A DNA stretch of 64,000 bases from Melitaea cinxia (GCF_905220565.1 NC_059399.1:11026501-11090500); one strand, 5' to 3'; shown: positions 1 through 10,706, counted from the first letter of the stretch. Numbers and translations are program-made. The notes: a model not told the origin generated them from the sequence alone.

Positions 1-64
1 AAGCCAGTGGTCCCGGTTGTTATCATGTACACCTGTAAGCGATCGTTACTCATAGTAGGGAATA
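1..64 (+). repeat. SINE-1 copy, 5' piece (interrupted by a LINE)
   Basis: This stretch matches the middle of the complete SINE copy at 36857-37226 (the 'gtcccggttgttatcat' and 'gcgatcgttactcatagta' blocks). The match stops at 64 and resumes at 1513, after the LINE fragment. The 14 bases CATAGTAGGGAATA occur at 51-64 and again at 1513-1526, so they are the target-site duplication of the LINE insertion. The SINE start lies left of the window. Confidence 0.85.
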
Positions 65-1512
65 GGAATCATTCTAGATAGCAAACTGAACTGGAGCAAC
101 CATCTCAACAGCAAGATTGACAATGCTACAATAGCCTTCTGGCAGTGCCGCAGAATGATAGGTAAGAGATGGGTCTATCCCCAAAAATCACTTTGTGGCT
201 GTACCAGTCCGTCATTAGGCCAATCATCAGCTATGGTGCAGTGGTTTAGTGGCCGAGAACCAGACTAATCACCGGTGAATCAAAGTTACAACGACTTCAA
301 AGGCTAGCTTGCATGGCGACTACGGGCTGCATGAGAACCACTCCGACCGCGGCCCTGGAAGCCCTACTGAACCTGCCGCCGCTGCATCTGTTTATCCAAC
401 AGGAGGCGGGAGCGGCTGTGGTAAGACTCAGGAAACTAAACCTATGGAGGAACGTAAAAGTAGCACACACAGGAATACTTGGCGAACTGGCAAACAGGGA
501 ACCGCTCATCGAAGCGGTTAGCGACAGGATACCCAAACAGTACGTATTCGATAAAAAATACAGAATACAATTACACGAAGACCCAGGGGAAGGCCTCAAC
601 CCTAGAGAGTTAAGAATCTTGACAGACGGGTCGAAAACATCAACAGGTACAGGTTCTGGGGTTTACTCAGAAGACCTGAATATCCACATCTCATCGCCAT
701 TGGGAATCCACAATACCGTCTTCCAGGCGGAATGCACGGGAATCATAATGGCAACAACAGCGATCAACTCTAGAGAGGTACAGGGTTTTCCAATCCGTAT
801 ACTTTCCGATAGCAGATCGGTCCTGCAAGCCCTACAGAGTGACATTATGACATCAGGACTAATATACGAGTGCCATCGAGCTCTGACGAAGGTAAGTGAA
901 ACAAATACCCTTCAATGGATAAAGGGACACAGTGGATCGCAATGTAACGACGCGGCCGATCGACTGGCGAGGAATGAATCGGAGATGAGGGTCCTCGGAC
1001 CTGAGCCCATGCTGCCTCTGCCTTACGGATGGCTGCGCAGCCAGCTACGACACAACACCAAGGTAATGCACCAAGAATATTGGACAAACCTAACTACCTG
1101 CAGGCAGACCAAGGAAGCTCTTCCGACGATCAACCCAGGATTGTCCCGCAAACTTCGCGGTTATGAAAGAGCCCAGCTCCGACTACTGGTCGGGGCTCTT
1201 ACTGAACATGCCTTGCTTAACAAGCACTTACGCAATCTAGGTGTTACAGACAGCCCCCTATTCAGAGCGTGCATGGAGGCAGAAGAAACGGCCTCACATA
1301 TTCTGCTGGAATGCGGTGGTGTGGCGAACTACAGGGCACAACACCTCGGAACACCGAGGTTGCTCCAGGAAGTCGTCGGCAACGTGAAGGGTCTGCTAGG
1401 CTTCCTCAAGAAGCTAGGCTGGCACGAATAGTGCCCCCCAGCCAATCACGCAAAATAGGTACACCATGACGTCGAGTTGCGGAAAAAAGCCCGTGAATAA
1501 CAACAACAACAA
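65..1512 (+). mobile_element. 5'-truncated non-LTR retrotransposon with RNase H
   Basis: The insertion is bounded by 14-bp direct repeats (51-64 and 1513-1526). It begins inside the reverse transcriptase thumb region, where 'GIILDSKLNWSNHL' can be read from base 65, and it ends in an (AAC)n tail at about 1497-1512. Bases 65-312 are decayed: the thumb motif is split by a frameshift and there is an in-frame TAG near 249. The endonuclease and RT catalytic core are absent, so the copy is dead. RNase H places it among RNase H-bearing clades such as I, LOA or Outcast; the exact clade is uncertain. Confidence 0.85.
313..1431 (+). pseudogene. LINE ORF2 C-terminus: RT thumb end, RNase H, Cys/His tail
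   Basis: An open frame of 372 codons, which is only the 3' part of a retrotransposon polyprotein. Residues 1-30 hold the end of the RT region (TTPTAALEALLNLPPLHL). An RNase H domain follows with the full set of expected acidic and His residues: D105 in ILTDGSK, E140 in FQAE, D166 in ILSDSRS, H206 in WIKGHSG and D216 in NDAADRLA. A C-terminal Cys/His cluster (CMEAEETASHILLEC) lies near residue 320. RNase H would remove RNA from the cDNA hybrid during target-primed reverse transcription. The first ATG is not the original start; the reading frame upstream is broken. The fragment is too short to act alone. Confidence 0.85.
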
Positions 1513-1608
1513 CATAGTAGGGAATATATACGCCAACCCGCATTGGAGCAGCGTGGTGGATTAAGCTCTGATCCTTTTCCTACATGGAAAAAGAGACCTA
1601 TGCCCACT
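1513..1608 (+). repeat. SINE-1 copy, 3' piece
   Basis: Continuation of the SINE interrupted at 64, starting with the second copy of CATAGTAGGGAATA. It carries the block 'cgccaacccgcattggagc' and 'agcgtggtggattaagctc', as in 37100-37200. It breaks off at about 1605, where an RTE-type 3' end begins on the opposite strand. Confidence 0.8.
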
Positions 1609-1930
1609 CACTTCAGCCTATCGCTGTCCACTGCTGGACATAGGCCTCCACAAGTTCGCGCCATAATGGCGTAAACTCATGTGTTTTGCCCATAGTCACC
1701 ACGCTGGGCAGGCGGGTTGGTGACCGCAGGGCTGGCTTTGTCGCACCGAAATCGCTACTGCCCATCTTCGGCCTGTGTATTTCAAAGCCAACAGTTGGGT
1801 GGTTATCCCGCCATCGGTCGGCTTTTTAAGTTCCAAGGTGGTAGGGGAACTGTGTTATTCCTTAGTCGACTCTTAGAACGCCCACGGGAAGAGAGGGGGT
1901 GGCTAATTCTTACTGCCGTACCCACACAGT
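1609..1930 (-). repeat. RTE-type 3'-end repeat (copy 1)
   Basis: Read on the - strand, this stretch ends in 'GGCCTATGTCCAGCAGTGGA...ATAGGCTGAAG'. The RTE pseudogene at 33 kb carries the same 3' end, and the block is about 80% similar over some 320 bp to 13553-13881 on the + strand. It has no coding frame. It may be a 5'-truncated RTE LINE or a non-autonomous element with an RTE tail. The short frames across it are incidental. Confidence 0.7.
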
Positions 1931-2489
1931 TTAAGAAATCAGGAATATTGATACAGTCTCAAGGATATATACGAGTATATTTATATTAGGTATACAGTAC
2001 AAACATTTTCATCGATGTTCAACTATAATTTTTTTTAATCTTTTTTATGATCTCACAACTCTACACCACGTGGTAAATAAATTCTTATATTCACGGCATT
2101 CCATGTCTTCGCCACAAATGTAATTCAATGTATAGTTATACTGAATATGTTACTGCTTTGAAAGGCTGAATTTTTTATCTTACATTACTACATTATCATA
2201 CACTCATAGACAATTTTAGGCTATATGGCATTCGTAACAATACATATATTGATTTTCTGTGTAGTAGCGGAAGTAATAATTGTGCGTAATACGTAATGTA
2301 TTTTGACATGTGTTTACAGAAACAAGTAGATACTAGTTATTTTTGTTAGTCTTCTCTTACAATTCAACATAGCTGAACTAAATTTAAATAAAATAATATA
2401 TTTTTTAACACGCACACAAGGTCACCCAAGGTATAAACTTAATCCCTGTGTTTTATATTTAATTTTTTGTAATAAATGTATATAATCAA
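1931..2489. other. AT-rich DNA, nothing recognised
   Basis: No open frame with coding character and no repeat I can name. The strand is very AT-rich with short homopolymer runs. Confidence 0.6.
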
Positions 2490-2605
2490 AATATACATAA
2501 ATTATATATTTTACTCAGACTCTGATCACCGGGAATCTGACCCACAACCCCAGAAGTAGAAAACAGGGTCACTACAATCTGCACCAACGTGGTAGTCTTA
2601 TTTAA
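2490..2605 (-). repeat. SINE-2 fragment (decayed)
   Basis: On the - strand it carries a tRNA-like block (GGCGCAG-like box region, then a degenerate box B and 'CAGAGTCTGAG'), recognisable by comparison with the better copy at 19316-19545. Heavily mutated. Confidence 0.5.
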
Positions 2606-3113
2606 ATTTCAGCTTTTTGTTGGACATTAAAGTTTATTTAGTAATAACTCGTTACGGAAATATTCGTAAGAATAAATAATTTATACGTCACAGCTGCAAC
2701 TAACCGTATTAGATCCGACAGCCATTATTTTTTTTTTAGATAATAACAAATATAATACTTGTAATCCAATAAAGGAACACCAACAAAATATACTTCATTA
2801 CATTCTTCATGTTCCTTCATTTACACTATTTTATTACTTCAATATAACAACATATTATTTCATTAACACTTAAATTTTACTAAAATATTTATGTGTCCTG
2901 AAATAGACACTATATATTAAATATTTAAATAAATTTGCTACGTGACCCTAATAACCTATTATACGAGTATTGTCGATCGAAGATGTATTATTACTATTAT
3001 GGTATATATCATATCTCAAGGTGACCTAAACTTTGATTTGAAATTAATGTAATAACAAGACACACCTTATTATATACATAACTCTTATCTATGTATAACA
3101 TAAATAACTGAAC

Positions 3114-3340
3114 ATAATTGTGTTTGCTGGTAAACGAAAAAAACCGACTTCAATTACATCGACAAGTAATACAACGCAACGTAGGTAGACTCAAGTAAAT
3201 ACTCATTATCAAAGATTACTCATAAAATTTAAATATGACCATCGGCTTTCGGTTAAATTAAAAATCATCAAAAGCGGTACACCCAGTAAAAATTTATGCG
3301 GATTTTCGATTTCTCTGGGATTTCATTACTTCGGTTAAAA
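3114..3340 (-). repeat. AACCGACTTC-family element, 3' portion
   Basis: The - strand shows the family 3' end (GAAGTCGGTT followed by the T run and a degenerate GTTTGC/GCAAAC hairpin) plus one internal module (ACCGxTTTTGATGATTTTTAATTTAA). The other terminus is missing, so the copy is truncated. Confidence 0.7.
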
Positions 3341-4365
3341 ATCACTTTAAAATCTATAAATATAATGATTTATCCAAGTTATTTCTTCCAAAATACTCTT
3401 AAAAAACATCATTATTATTCACATCATTATTATCTTATATTTTAGATTAGTGAAATTGAATACTTAAATGAAAAAAGAGAATAAAAATAACTGTTAACAT
3501 AACGCTATTAAATATCTAGCCTACGGTACGCAAAATAAAAAAATAATTATCTATATATATCCAATATACGCAATCCTATCCTATTCTAATGGCAATCCTA
3601 TCTATTCAATATACGTAACAAAATTGGTCGAAGTTTATTAGATTTCGTCAGAATAAAACTCGTTCAATACATTACGTCGTATATTTTATACATTACATGA
3701 CGTACATTTAACTTTTTAAATTTAGATGCATTAAAAATTACATTTGCATGAAAACTTGCTAATGCCTTGTTTAATTAATGCAAAGTGGGTTTGACAAGCC
3801 AATTCCACCTCATTATTAGTAGTCGGCTTTGCGGCAATTAACGTTAATATATTTTTTGCCTAACTACCCCCTAGAGTGTTATATTTTTTTGAGTTTATGT
3901 ATGTATATTTTATATATTTCACCACTTTTTTAACCTAATTAATATATTACATGAATATAATTGTCAAATAATATGTACCCAGTTTTCATAAAACTTGATT
4001 ACGTATCTGCCATTTGAAAATGACCTACAAAAAGTATGCTATTAGTATTCAAATTTAACAGCCACATTATTTTTACATTGTAATAATTAACTCTTATTAA
4101 AACCTACATATACCATTGTTAGGTAATAAAGTTCAGCTCTTATTAAGGCTAAGGATAAAGGAGCTTAATCCTACACGCTGCTACGACGCGGGCTAGTTAA
4201 TACTCTTATATGTATGTTTCAATATATATTAACACATCTAGGTTTCTTAATTTTCCTTTCATCAACGAAACTTTAAATGCGTATCTTATGGCTTTTATTT
4301 CTATCGTTTTGATTAGGTAACAATTTAACATCGATCATTTAGCAGCATATTTTAATTCTATCAAA

Positions 4366-4369
<4 letters not shown>
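3341..4369. other. AT-rich DNA, nothing recognised
   Basis: No coding frame, splice-flanked exon or recognisable repeat found. Only short A/T-rich runs. Confidence 0.5.
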
Positions 4370-4436
<67 letters not shown>

Positions 4437-4476
4437 AAATATATATGATCGATCGATGATATATATATATATATAT
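4370..4476. repeat. (AT)n microsatellite with GATC core
   Basis: About 60 bases of pure AT dinucleotides, then 'gatcgatcgatgat', then a second AT run. The - strand frame across it (Ile/Tyr repeats) is not a gene. Confidence 0.9.
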
Positions 4477-4479
4477 GGA

Positions 4480-5737
4480 TATTGCAAAGTAATAATTTGC
4501 ATTTAAAAATGAAGTAGTCACATTCATACCTACAAAACTTATCAAAAGGATATTTCACTTTTTTGCCTTTCACTTCATTGATAATATACCGTAAAAAGTT
4601 CTTCTAATTAAATGATATCGTAAATTTCTAAAATATGTTTAACTTAGAATTTATAACTCAAAGTTAACAGTACCTTTCCCCAATTGTAATTTTCCAAGAC
4701 CACATACTAAAGGGGAAATTAAATCGACCGCGTCTATGCCATAGTCAAGATTGAAAGCGACCACTTATCTACTCTTTCAAATATTAAAACCGTCGCTTAC
4801 CCTATAAGGGGTTCTTTTAGAATTTGTCTTATAATGTATAATTTGTAACTTTACCAAAAGGATATTCTTCAGTGATTGACGATTCCCGCTCGAGATACTG
4901 TCCGAGGAGCCGATTTATTATATTATTTCAAGATAAATTTAGTGTCACTCTTTCTCATATTAAATAATAAGCTGAACTGAAATACTATGCACAGATGGTT
5001 GCATTGCATTCATTGATGAAACTTTTTTTTTTCAATTAAAAAACCATCATTCATGAATTTCGAGACTTTTTCGGATATATCCAAAATCTTTTTAATTTAA
5101 GTAAAGTTATGAGGATGGAAATTTCATAAAGAAATTATTCATAGCAAAAAACAACAATTTACGCAAACATAATTATTATAGTAACTATAGAAGTTGTAAA
5201 ACTGTATTACAATCTTTTCATTGACGTCAGGTCGTGGATTTTTTTTTCTTTTCTTTATTTGGAACAACAACAGGTTAAATCAAAGTTTTTATACATTACT
5301 ACATGTAATACAACAGCCAGTAAATGAACAAATAAACATACACGCATATACAAATTTACATATTAGACTAAATATTAAAATATGAATGTAGATGTAAAAT
5401 ATGAAAACTACGATGCTAATCAAAGTTTTGAAATAAACGAATGGACGGACGAGTGGAAAACGCTGCATTTTTTTCCATAGTTAGTAGTAAAGGCACTTGA
5501 AATAAAAAAGTGTGCCTCCGTACGACGAGAAACACACAAAACCAACCATTGAACTAGCTCAGAGCAGTCGAAATGACCGCGTATCACATTATATACGAAG
5601 CATACGCCTAGCAGTCTGTCTACGCTCTTCAAGTGTGAGGAGGTTGTGGATTCTACAGTTCTTAATGTACATGGATGCTGTTGATTTGTTAGATTTGTTA
5701 TTTAAATGATTGATGAACTTTCCCTGTTTACTTTCAG
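4480..5737. other. Mostly AT-rich DNA upstream of a candidate exon
   Basis: No named repeat. From about 5500 to 5700 base composition is less AT-rich (for example 'cgaaatgaccgcgtatcac'), which may be upstream untranslated sequence of the exon at 5738. I cannot define a transcription start or a paired donor site with confidence. Confidence 0.35.
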
Positions 5738-5800
5738 TGTGGCTTATATGAGACCTTTAGTAAGACCACCATATGGAACTAACGTATTCCAGAACATTGC
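5738..5800 (+). CDS. Candidate host coding exon, unknown gene
   Basis: A 63-nt block lies between a pyrimidine-rich acceptor (ttccctgtttactttcAG) and a consensus donor (GTAAGTAT). One frame is open throughout and gives VAYMRPLVRPPYGTNVFQNIA-type sequence: one leading base, twenty codons and two trailing bases. The other two forward frames contain stops (TAA and TGA), which strengthens the case for selection on this frame. An internal ATG (MRPLVRPPYG) could be a start codon if this is the first coding exon. I do not recognise the protein, and the neighbouring exons are not identified, so the gene probably has long introns filled by the repeats around it. It could still be a chance pairing of splice-like motifs. 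Confidence 0.55.
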
Positions 5801-6482
5801 GTAAGTATCCATAGTGCGTAACTTTTTGTTCTAATAATAGACCCTAGGCTGCGATAAGGTTTATTTACCGTGCTAGAGATAGGATCAGTCGTATGATACT
5901 CAGGTCCTAAAGGCCATCCAGGCTGTTGAAATTATAAGGAAAATATATTGGTGATTTCTTAAGAATGGAAACAATGCCCTAACTCTTAACAATATTAACT
6001 AGGATTCTTGGATTGGACTTCTCAATATTATAATAACTAAAAAATTTGTTTAGATCCTGTTATATTTTCTATGGATAAAATTTACTTAATATAAGTTACA
6101 ATACGAGAAAGGAAGAACTTTAAGCATCTAAAGTACCAATAAATCAGTTTCATATACATATGTGTTTAATACGTGGAAAAAAATTACAATGTTCATAGTT
6201 ATTGAAAATATGACTTTTTTAAACGTTGAAAATACAAATAATATTTTAAATATCGACCATAATTTAACATTATTTTGTAAATCTGGATCGCGATCCTTGT
6301 TGTATTGGAGCCGTAATATTGAATTTATTAAACGTGAAAGAATTTTAGTTATTTTAACAGATTAAGAAATGTTAAAAATTAGAAATCTTATATTTTTATG
6401 CTGTTACTAGACATCACATCTGGCAGTTCTAATTTGAGTTGTGATCATCATGTGTATGTTCTAAGATGAAAGATTTTAACTG
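5801..6482. other. AT-rich DNA, nothing recognised
   Basis: Would be intron if the exon at 5738-5800 is real. The + strand frame of 67 codons in it is Asn/Ile-rich and has no coding support. Confidence 0.45.
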
Positions 6483-6750
6483 ATGCTGGGCACAGCAGGT
6501 AATTTCCTGCTAAAAAAAATGGAGCAGCCTGACTGGGGTAGACCGACCTTACAGAACCTCGACCTTACAGAAGATCACAGCTAAATAATACTGCTTTCAA
6601 GCAGTGTTGTGTTTCTGTTGGTGAGTAAGGTGAGCAGAACTCCTGGAGGGAATTGGGGCTAGGATCTGGTTGGGGGTTCTGGTGTTGCAGGCGTCTAGAG
6701 GCAAGCGATTTCCGTAGCCATCATCATGTGGGCCACACGCTTATTTTCCA
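6483..6750 (+). repeat. Interspersed repeat family C ('GCTTCTGGTGTTGCAGGCGTC'-type), copy 1
   Basis: Shares ordered blocks with 12870, 43490 and the reverse-strand copies at 31935 and 41290: a 'GGAGCAGCC...ACTGGGGTAG' start, 'AAGCAGTGTTGTGTTTCTGTTGG', 'GCTCCTGG...GGAATTGGGG', and 'TCTGGTGTTGCAGGCGTCTA'. It has no open frame and no clear terminal repeats. It is a widely scattered non-coding family whose class (SINE or DNA element) I cannot settle. Confidence 0.7.
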
Positions 6751-7640
6751 ACTTATTTTTATAAAAAAAATAAAAAGTTTTAGGAATTTGACTTATTTAA
6801 AACAATCTAGCAAAAAAATATTGCACTACATTAAAGATATCTTTAAAACATATATTGTAAGCGATTATTACGAACAATAAGTCTTTCTCAGAGTTTCGTA
6901 AGGTAATATAGGATTATAGCGAGACTTCAATGTTGGCAAAATTAAGGCGAAAGCGTCTGTCAGTCCATCTCAATGTTACAGTCGATTACCGTATGTCGTG
7001 ACCGTGAGTGCGGTTGAACGACTTGGAATTTTTCACAAAGGTAAATAACTGCTTGGCCGCAAAAACATCCGGTTGAAACTGCGTTTGTACTGCGTTTTTT
7101 TTTTACAAATAACGTAACGTTATATAGAAACGTAACCGTAATATTTAAGTATTTTTATATACTTATGTATTTATTTATTTAATACTTTATTTTACAAAAT
7201 TATTTCTTGCAGTAAACTGTCTATATAACAAATATTGGTAACGTGACACAACTAGGTATATCGTGCAAATAGATTATAAACTTTACCTATTAGATTTATA
7301 TATTATAAAACGCTAAAATCATTAATACAGACTTCATAATACATTACCTACGCATATATAAAGCAAAACATTACCTACGCATATATAAATATATATAAAT
7401 TTGTAAACTGGTTTACTTGTATTTATTATATAAAATTGTTATACTTTTAACGTGAGCTAAGCTAGAGAAACGACCTTGTCAGCTCTAGGTGATAAATTCC
7501 TAGATCGCCTTTTATTACTTTACGGCGAACGTTGACATATATATATTCACACAATTATATGACCATCTGTCCGTCCATGTGTGAGGTGAATTATAAAATA
7601 TATAGATATTAATTTACTTTATAAATTAAAAAAATATATA
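6751..7640. other. AT-rich DNA, nothing recognised
   Basis: A less AT-rich patch near 6940-7090 has no open frame. The repeated 'cctacgcatatataaa' at 7350 and 7378 is a short local duplication. Confidence 0.45.
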
Positions 7641-8290
7641 AAATTAACTAAAAAAAATTTGTCAGCTCCGACGCACGACTGGAGTTTTCTCCTTCAGATC
7701 GACTGTCTAAATAGGCACAAAAATGACAAACAAAAACAAATGGTAAATAAACGGATCAAATAACGCCATCTATCGGAACCAAATACATGGTGTTAAAATC
7801 CTTACTAAAAAAATTCACACTCAAATTAAATTTATTAGACACAACGAAATGCCTAGCTACTCACTCAGACGACACAATAAACTAGTCACACCTAAAACTA
7901 GAACCAAATATGGAAAAAGAGCAATTGAAGGAGCACAGCTATGCAATAACTTGCCAGATCATGTAAAGGTCGCAGACTCGATCATTGTTTTCAAACGGAG
8001 ACTTTAACAATACATCACACAAAACGATATGGTTTGACTACGGATTTCTTTTATCATCGTTTTATTTTTATTTTTTTCTCTTTTCGCCTTTTAAAATTTT
8101 TACACGCGTTGATTGTACGATTCACAAAAATCACAGACTAGGTCTGCCACCTACATACAATAAATACATGGACTGTAACTAAATCTGTCATATAGTTTTG
8201 TTATTTCTCATGCTCTGAGATTTTTGAAAATGTGGGTTTCTTACGTAAACGCGTTGGATTGTTATTGTACAAAAAAAATTTTGCTTCGTG
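7641..8290 (+). mobile_element. LINE 3' fragment (CR1/L2-like C-terminus plus 3' UTR)
   Basis: Bases 7810-8007 read as the last 65 codons of a LINE polyprotein ending in TAA, with the usual C-terminal pattern: SLRRHNKLVTPKTR, then AQLCNNLPDHVK, then FKRRL. Downstream is an AT-rich 3' UTR. The left part contains 'acgactggagttttctcc', also seen in similar form near 11150, so that segment may belong to another repeat. The RT core is missing; this is a dead 5'-truncated copy. Confidence 0.6.
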
Positions 8291-8765
8291 CTTTTATTTA
8301 CGACTAGTTAAGACGTTAACTTTAATTATAAGTGTAATAAAAATTTAACAATAGTATACTTAAATAATACTTTTCAATCAGAAAAAAAGTTGCGTGATAT
8401 TTGCCGAGGCCCTCTCTCCAACGTAAGGTTAGATGAGATTTGACTCGACCCCCTCCCCCCCTTAAACATCTCACGTATTTTATGAACGCCCCCTAAGCTA
8501 TGTATGTCTTAAAGTTTCTAATCTTATCACCCCTCGTTATATAATAAAAAAAATTGTAATAAAATTGAAAAAAATATATTAGGTATATTTAACTTATTTT
8601 AGTTATATAAATATATATTATATTTTCGTAAGCTAAAATCAATTAATAATTTTAGATTTAATAATAAGTACAGTGCAAAGACCTTTAATCTTTGTATTTA
8701 TTTACATTACATTCTATTCATACAAACCTACAAACTTATAATTAAGTATGAAAATTTATTTTCAG
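8291..8765. other. AT-rich DNA, nothing recognised
   Basis: No open frame or named repeat. It ends in the polypyrimidine stretch 'tatttttattttcAG' at 8765, a possible splice acceptor. Confidence 0.4.
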
Positions 8766-8865
8766 AGGTATAAGTTGTTAAGAGATAAAAAAAAACAATC
8801 GAATGCAAATAGAAATTAGTAATGAATGTGAAGCTAACGAAATGAGTAACATAGAAAATAATCAT
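8766..8865 (+). CDS. Possible first coding exon, or short ORF 8803-8982
   Basis: An acceptor-like 'tttattttcAG' precedes base 8766 and a GTAAGTAT donor follows base 8865. No frame is open across all 100 nt, but an ATG at 8803 opens 21 codons to the donor (MQIEISNECEANEMSNIEN, acidic). Without splicing the same frame continues to a TAA at 8980-8982, giving a 59-residue ORF with a basic C-terminal half. A 5' UTR plus start codon in one exon is possible, as is pure chance in AT-rich DNA. No homology recognised. Confidence 0.25.
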
Positions 8866-9019
8866 GTAAGTATATCCATACAGGTATGTTCACGGTACAA
8901 AAAATATAAGCAACAAACACCAAAATGTCAAACATTATATAAACCTAATGGATACATCGATGTTTTTAATGGTAAAAAATAAAACAGTAAAGTATAAGTC
9001 AAATCGATTGAGGAAAAAG

Positions 9020-9236
9020 GCGCTGAATTACAAACATGGCCGTAAGTGCAGGTACAGGGCTACAGGGCACCGACCGTCGCGCGACACGCGGCTCGCTCGA
9101 TATCTCGACCCACTTCCCGAAATATAACTATGATTCCGTTTATATTTTCCAACCAGGACGACATAAGCAGAACCTCTTAGGGAAAATGATTCTTAAATGT
9201 CGGAATATTTCAACAATACGCACATTTTTATTTTAA
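9020..9236 (+). CDS. Possible short coding region or first exon (unknown)
   Basis: An ATG at 9036 sits in a strong insect start context (ACAAACATGG) at the head of a GC-rich patch of about 100 bases in AT-rich surroundings. The frame runs 66 codons (MAVSAGTGLQGTDRRATRGS...) to a TAA at 9234-9236, but its last third is AT-rich and looks non-coding. GTAAGTGC immediately after ATGGCC could be a splice donor, making this a first exon with only two codons. No protein family recognised. Confidence 0.25.
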
Positions 9237-10040
9237 TAATCTCGTACACTCTAACCTCCTTCAATTAACTTAATTAATACTTTTGTTTTATATTGTTTGA
9301 AAAGCCCGTTGACCTATTTCTAACGACTTACTACCTAACATGAGAAGTTAGGTAATACCAAAGTAAATACCAAGTAATAAACAGTTTTTTATCTTATCGG
9401 TAAAAATGTATGTATTTAAGTCGTTTTAATAGGATAAGGACGTTGTACAAAACAAACCTGCGCTACATTCTATGTAATGTAAATAATGTTCCACATATAC
9501 GCATTACATCGCTCATTTTGTAATGAAAACGATTAAGAAATAGGAATCGCGATTAATGCGCACAATTTTCTAATAATCTCATGGTATCATACCTCATTCA
9601 ATTAACTTAATTGATGTTTCACTCTTATGTTGTTTAAGAAGGTTATTGATCGATTTACTTATTTTTGATGAACTATAATAAATATACTATGAATTTATGA
9701 ATTATGATGATATACTATTAATTTATGAACTATAATAAATATTGATATAACTATGTAATGAGTTTAAAAATATAAATAAAAATGTGTTAAAAACTAAACC
9801 CTATTATATCTTTCTGTCGGTGTATTATACCATGTTCCTTAACACGTAAATTTAATAATAGATTTACTCATTTACTTACTATATTCTAAATAGATACGGT
9901 TAAAAACTCCTATTACATATTGCGACACCGCAACGCCGTAAACGTGAAATTGAATAGGTAGACTGAACCGCACGAGCCACACAAACCGTGTGTAGTGGTT
10001 TTAACGTAGAACAGTTATGTATTTGTGTTAAATAAAACAA
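9237..10040. other. AT-rich DNA, nothing recognised
   Basis: Contains two diverged blocks 'ctcgtacactctaacctcct...aattaacttaatt' (9241) and 'tctcatggtatcatacctca...aattaacttaatt' (9576), a probable old local duplication of about 60 bp. No gene seen. Confidence 0.4.
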
Positions 10041-10086
10041 TAATTTTTAACCGACTTCCAAAAAAGGAGGAGGTTCTCAATTCGAC

Positions 10087-10152
<66 letters not shown>

Positions 10153-10706
10153 ATGTTACATCAGAACTTTTGCCCGTGTGGACCGATTTCGACAAATTTT
10201 GTTTTAATCGAAAGGTGGTGTGTGCCAATTGGTCCCATTTAAATTTATTTGAGATCTAACAACTACTTTTCGAGTTATATCTAATAATGTGTTTTTACTT
10301 GACGCTTTTTTCGTCGACCTACGTTGTATTATACCGCATAACTTTCTACTGGATGTACCGATTTTGATAATTCTTTTTTTGTTGGAAAGGGGATATTCCT
10401 AGTTTGGTACCGTGATAAGGAAACTAGGATCTGAAGATGGGATCCCAGAGGAATCGAGGGAAACTCTCGAAAATCCGTAATAACTTTTTACTAGGTGTAC
10501 CGATTTTGATAATTTTTAATTTAATCGAAAGTTGATGTTTATCATGTGGTCACGTAAAAATTTTATTGAGATCTGATAACTACTTTTTGAGTAATCTTTA
10601 ATAACGCGTAGTTGCTTGACTATTTTTTCGTCGATCTACGTTGTATTACTGGTCGATGTAATTGAAGTCGGTTTTTTTTTTCGTTTGCGAGCAAACACAA
10701 TTATTT
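10041..10706 (+). mobile_element. AACCGACTTC-family element, near-complete copy
   Basis: Starts with TTAACCGACTTCCAAAAAAG and ends with GAAGTCGGTT followed by a T run and the perfect hairpin GTTTGC-GA-GCAAAC. AACCGACTTC and GAAGTCGGTT are inverted repeats. Inside are repeated modules of roughly 150 to 250 bp (10180-10345 and 10500-10650), each carrying 'ACCGATTT', 'AATCGAAAG', 'GAGATCT' and 'TCGTCGA.CTACGTTGTATTA'. No ORF. Non-autonomous; class uncertain. Confidence 0.85.
10091..10148. repeat. Poly(T) run of 58
   Basis: Fifty-eight consecutive T lie inside the AACCGACTTC element, exactly where other copies carry about eight (28048 and the complement at 39655). The Phe and Lys frames across it are artefacts. 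Confidence 0.95.

Noticed and set aside
313..1431. A domesticated host RNase H gene
   Set aside because: The frame is bounded by LINE thumb sequence and an (AAC)n tail inside a target duplication; it is a transposon remnant.
10025..10228. Poly-Phe and poly-Lys open frames
   Set aside because: They are the two strands of a 58-base T run inside a non-coding repeat.
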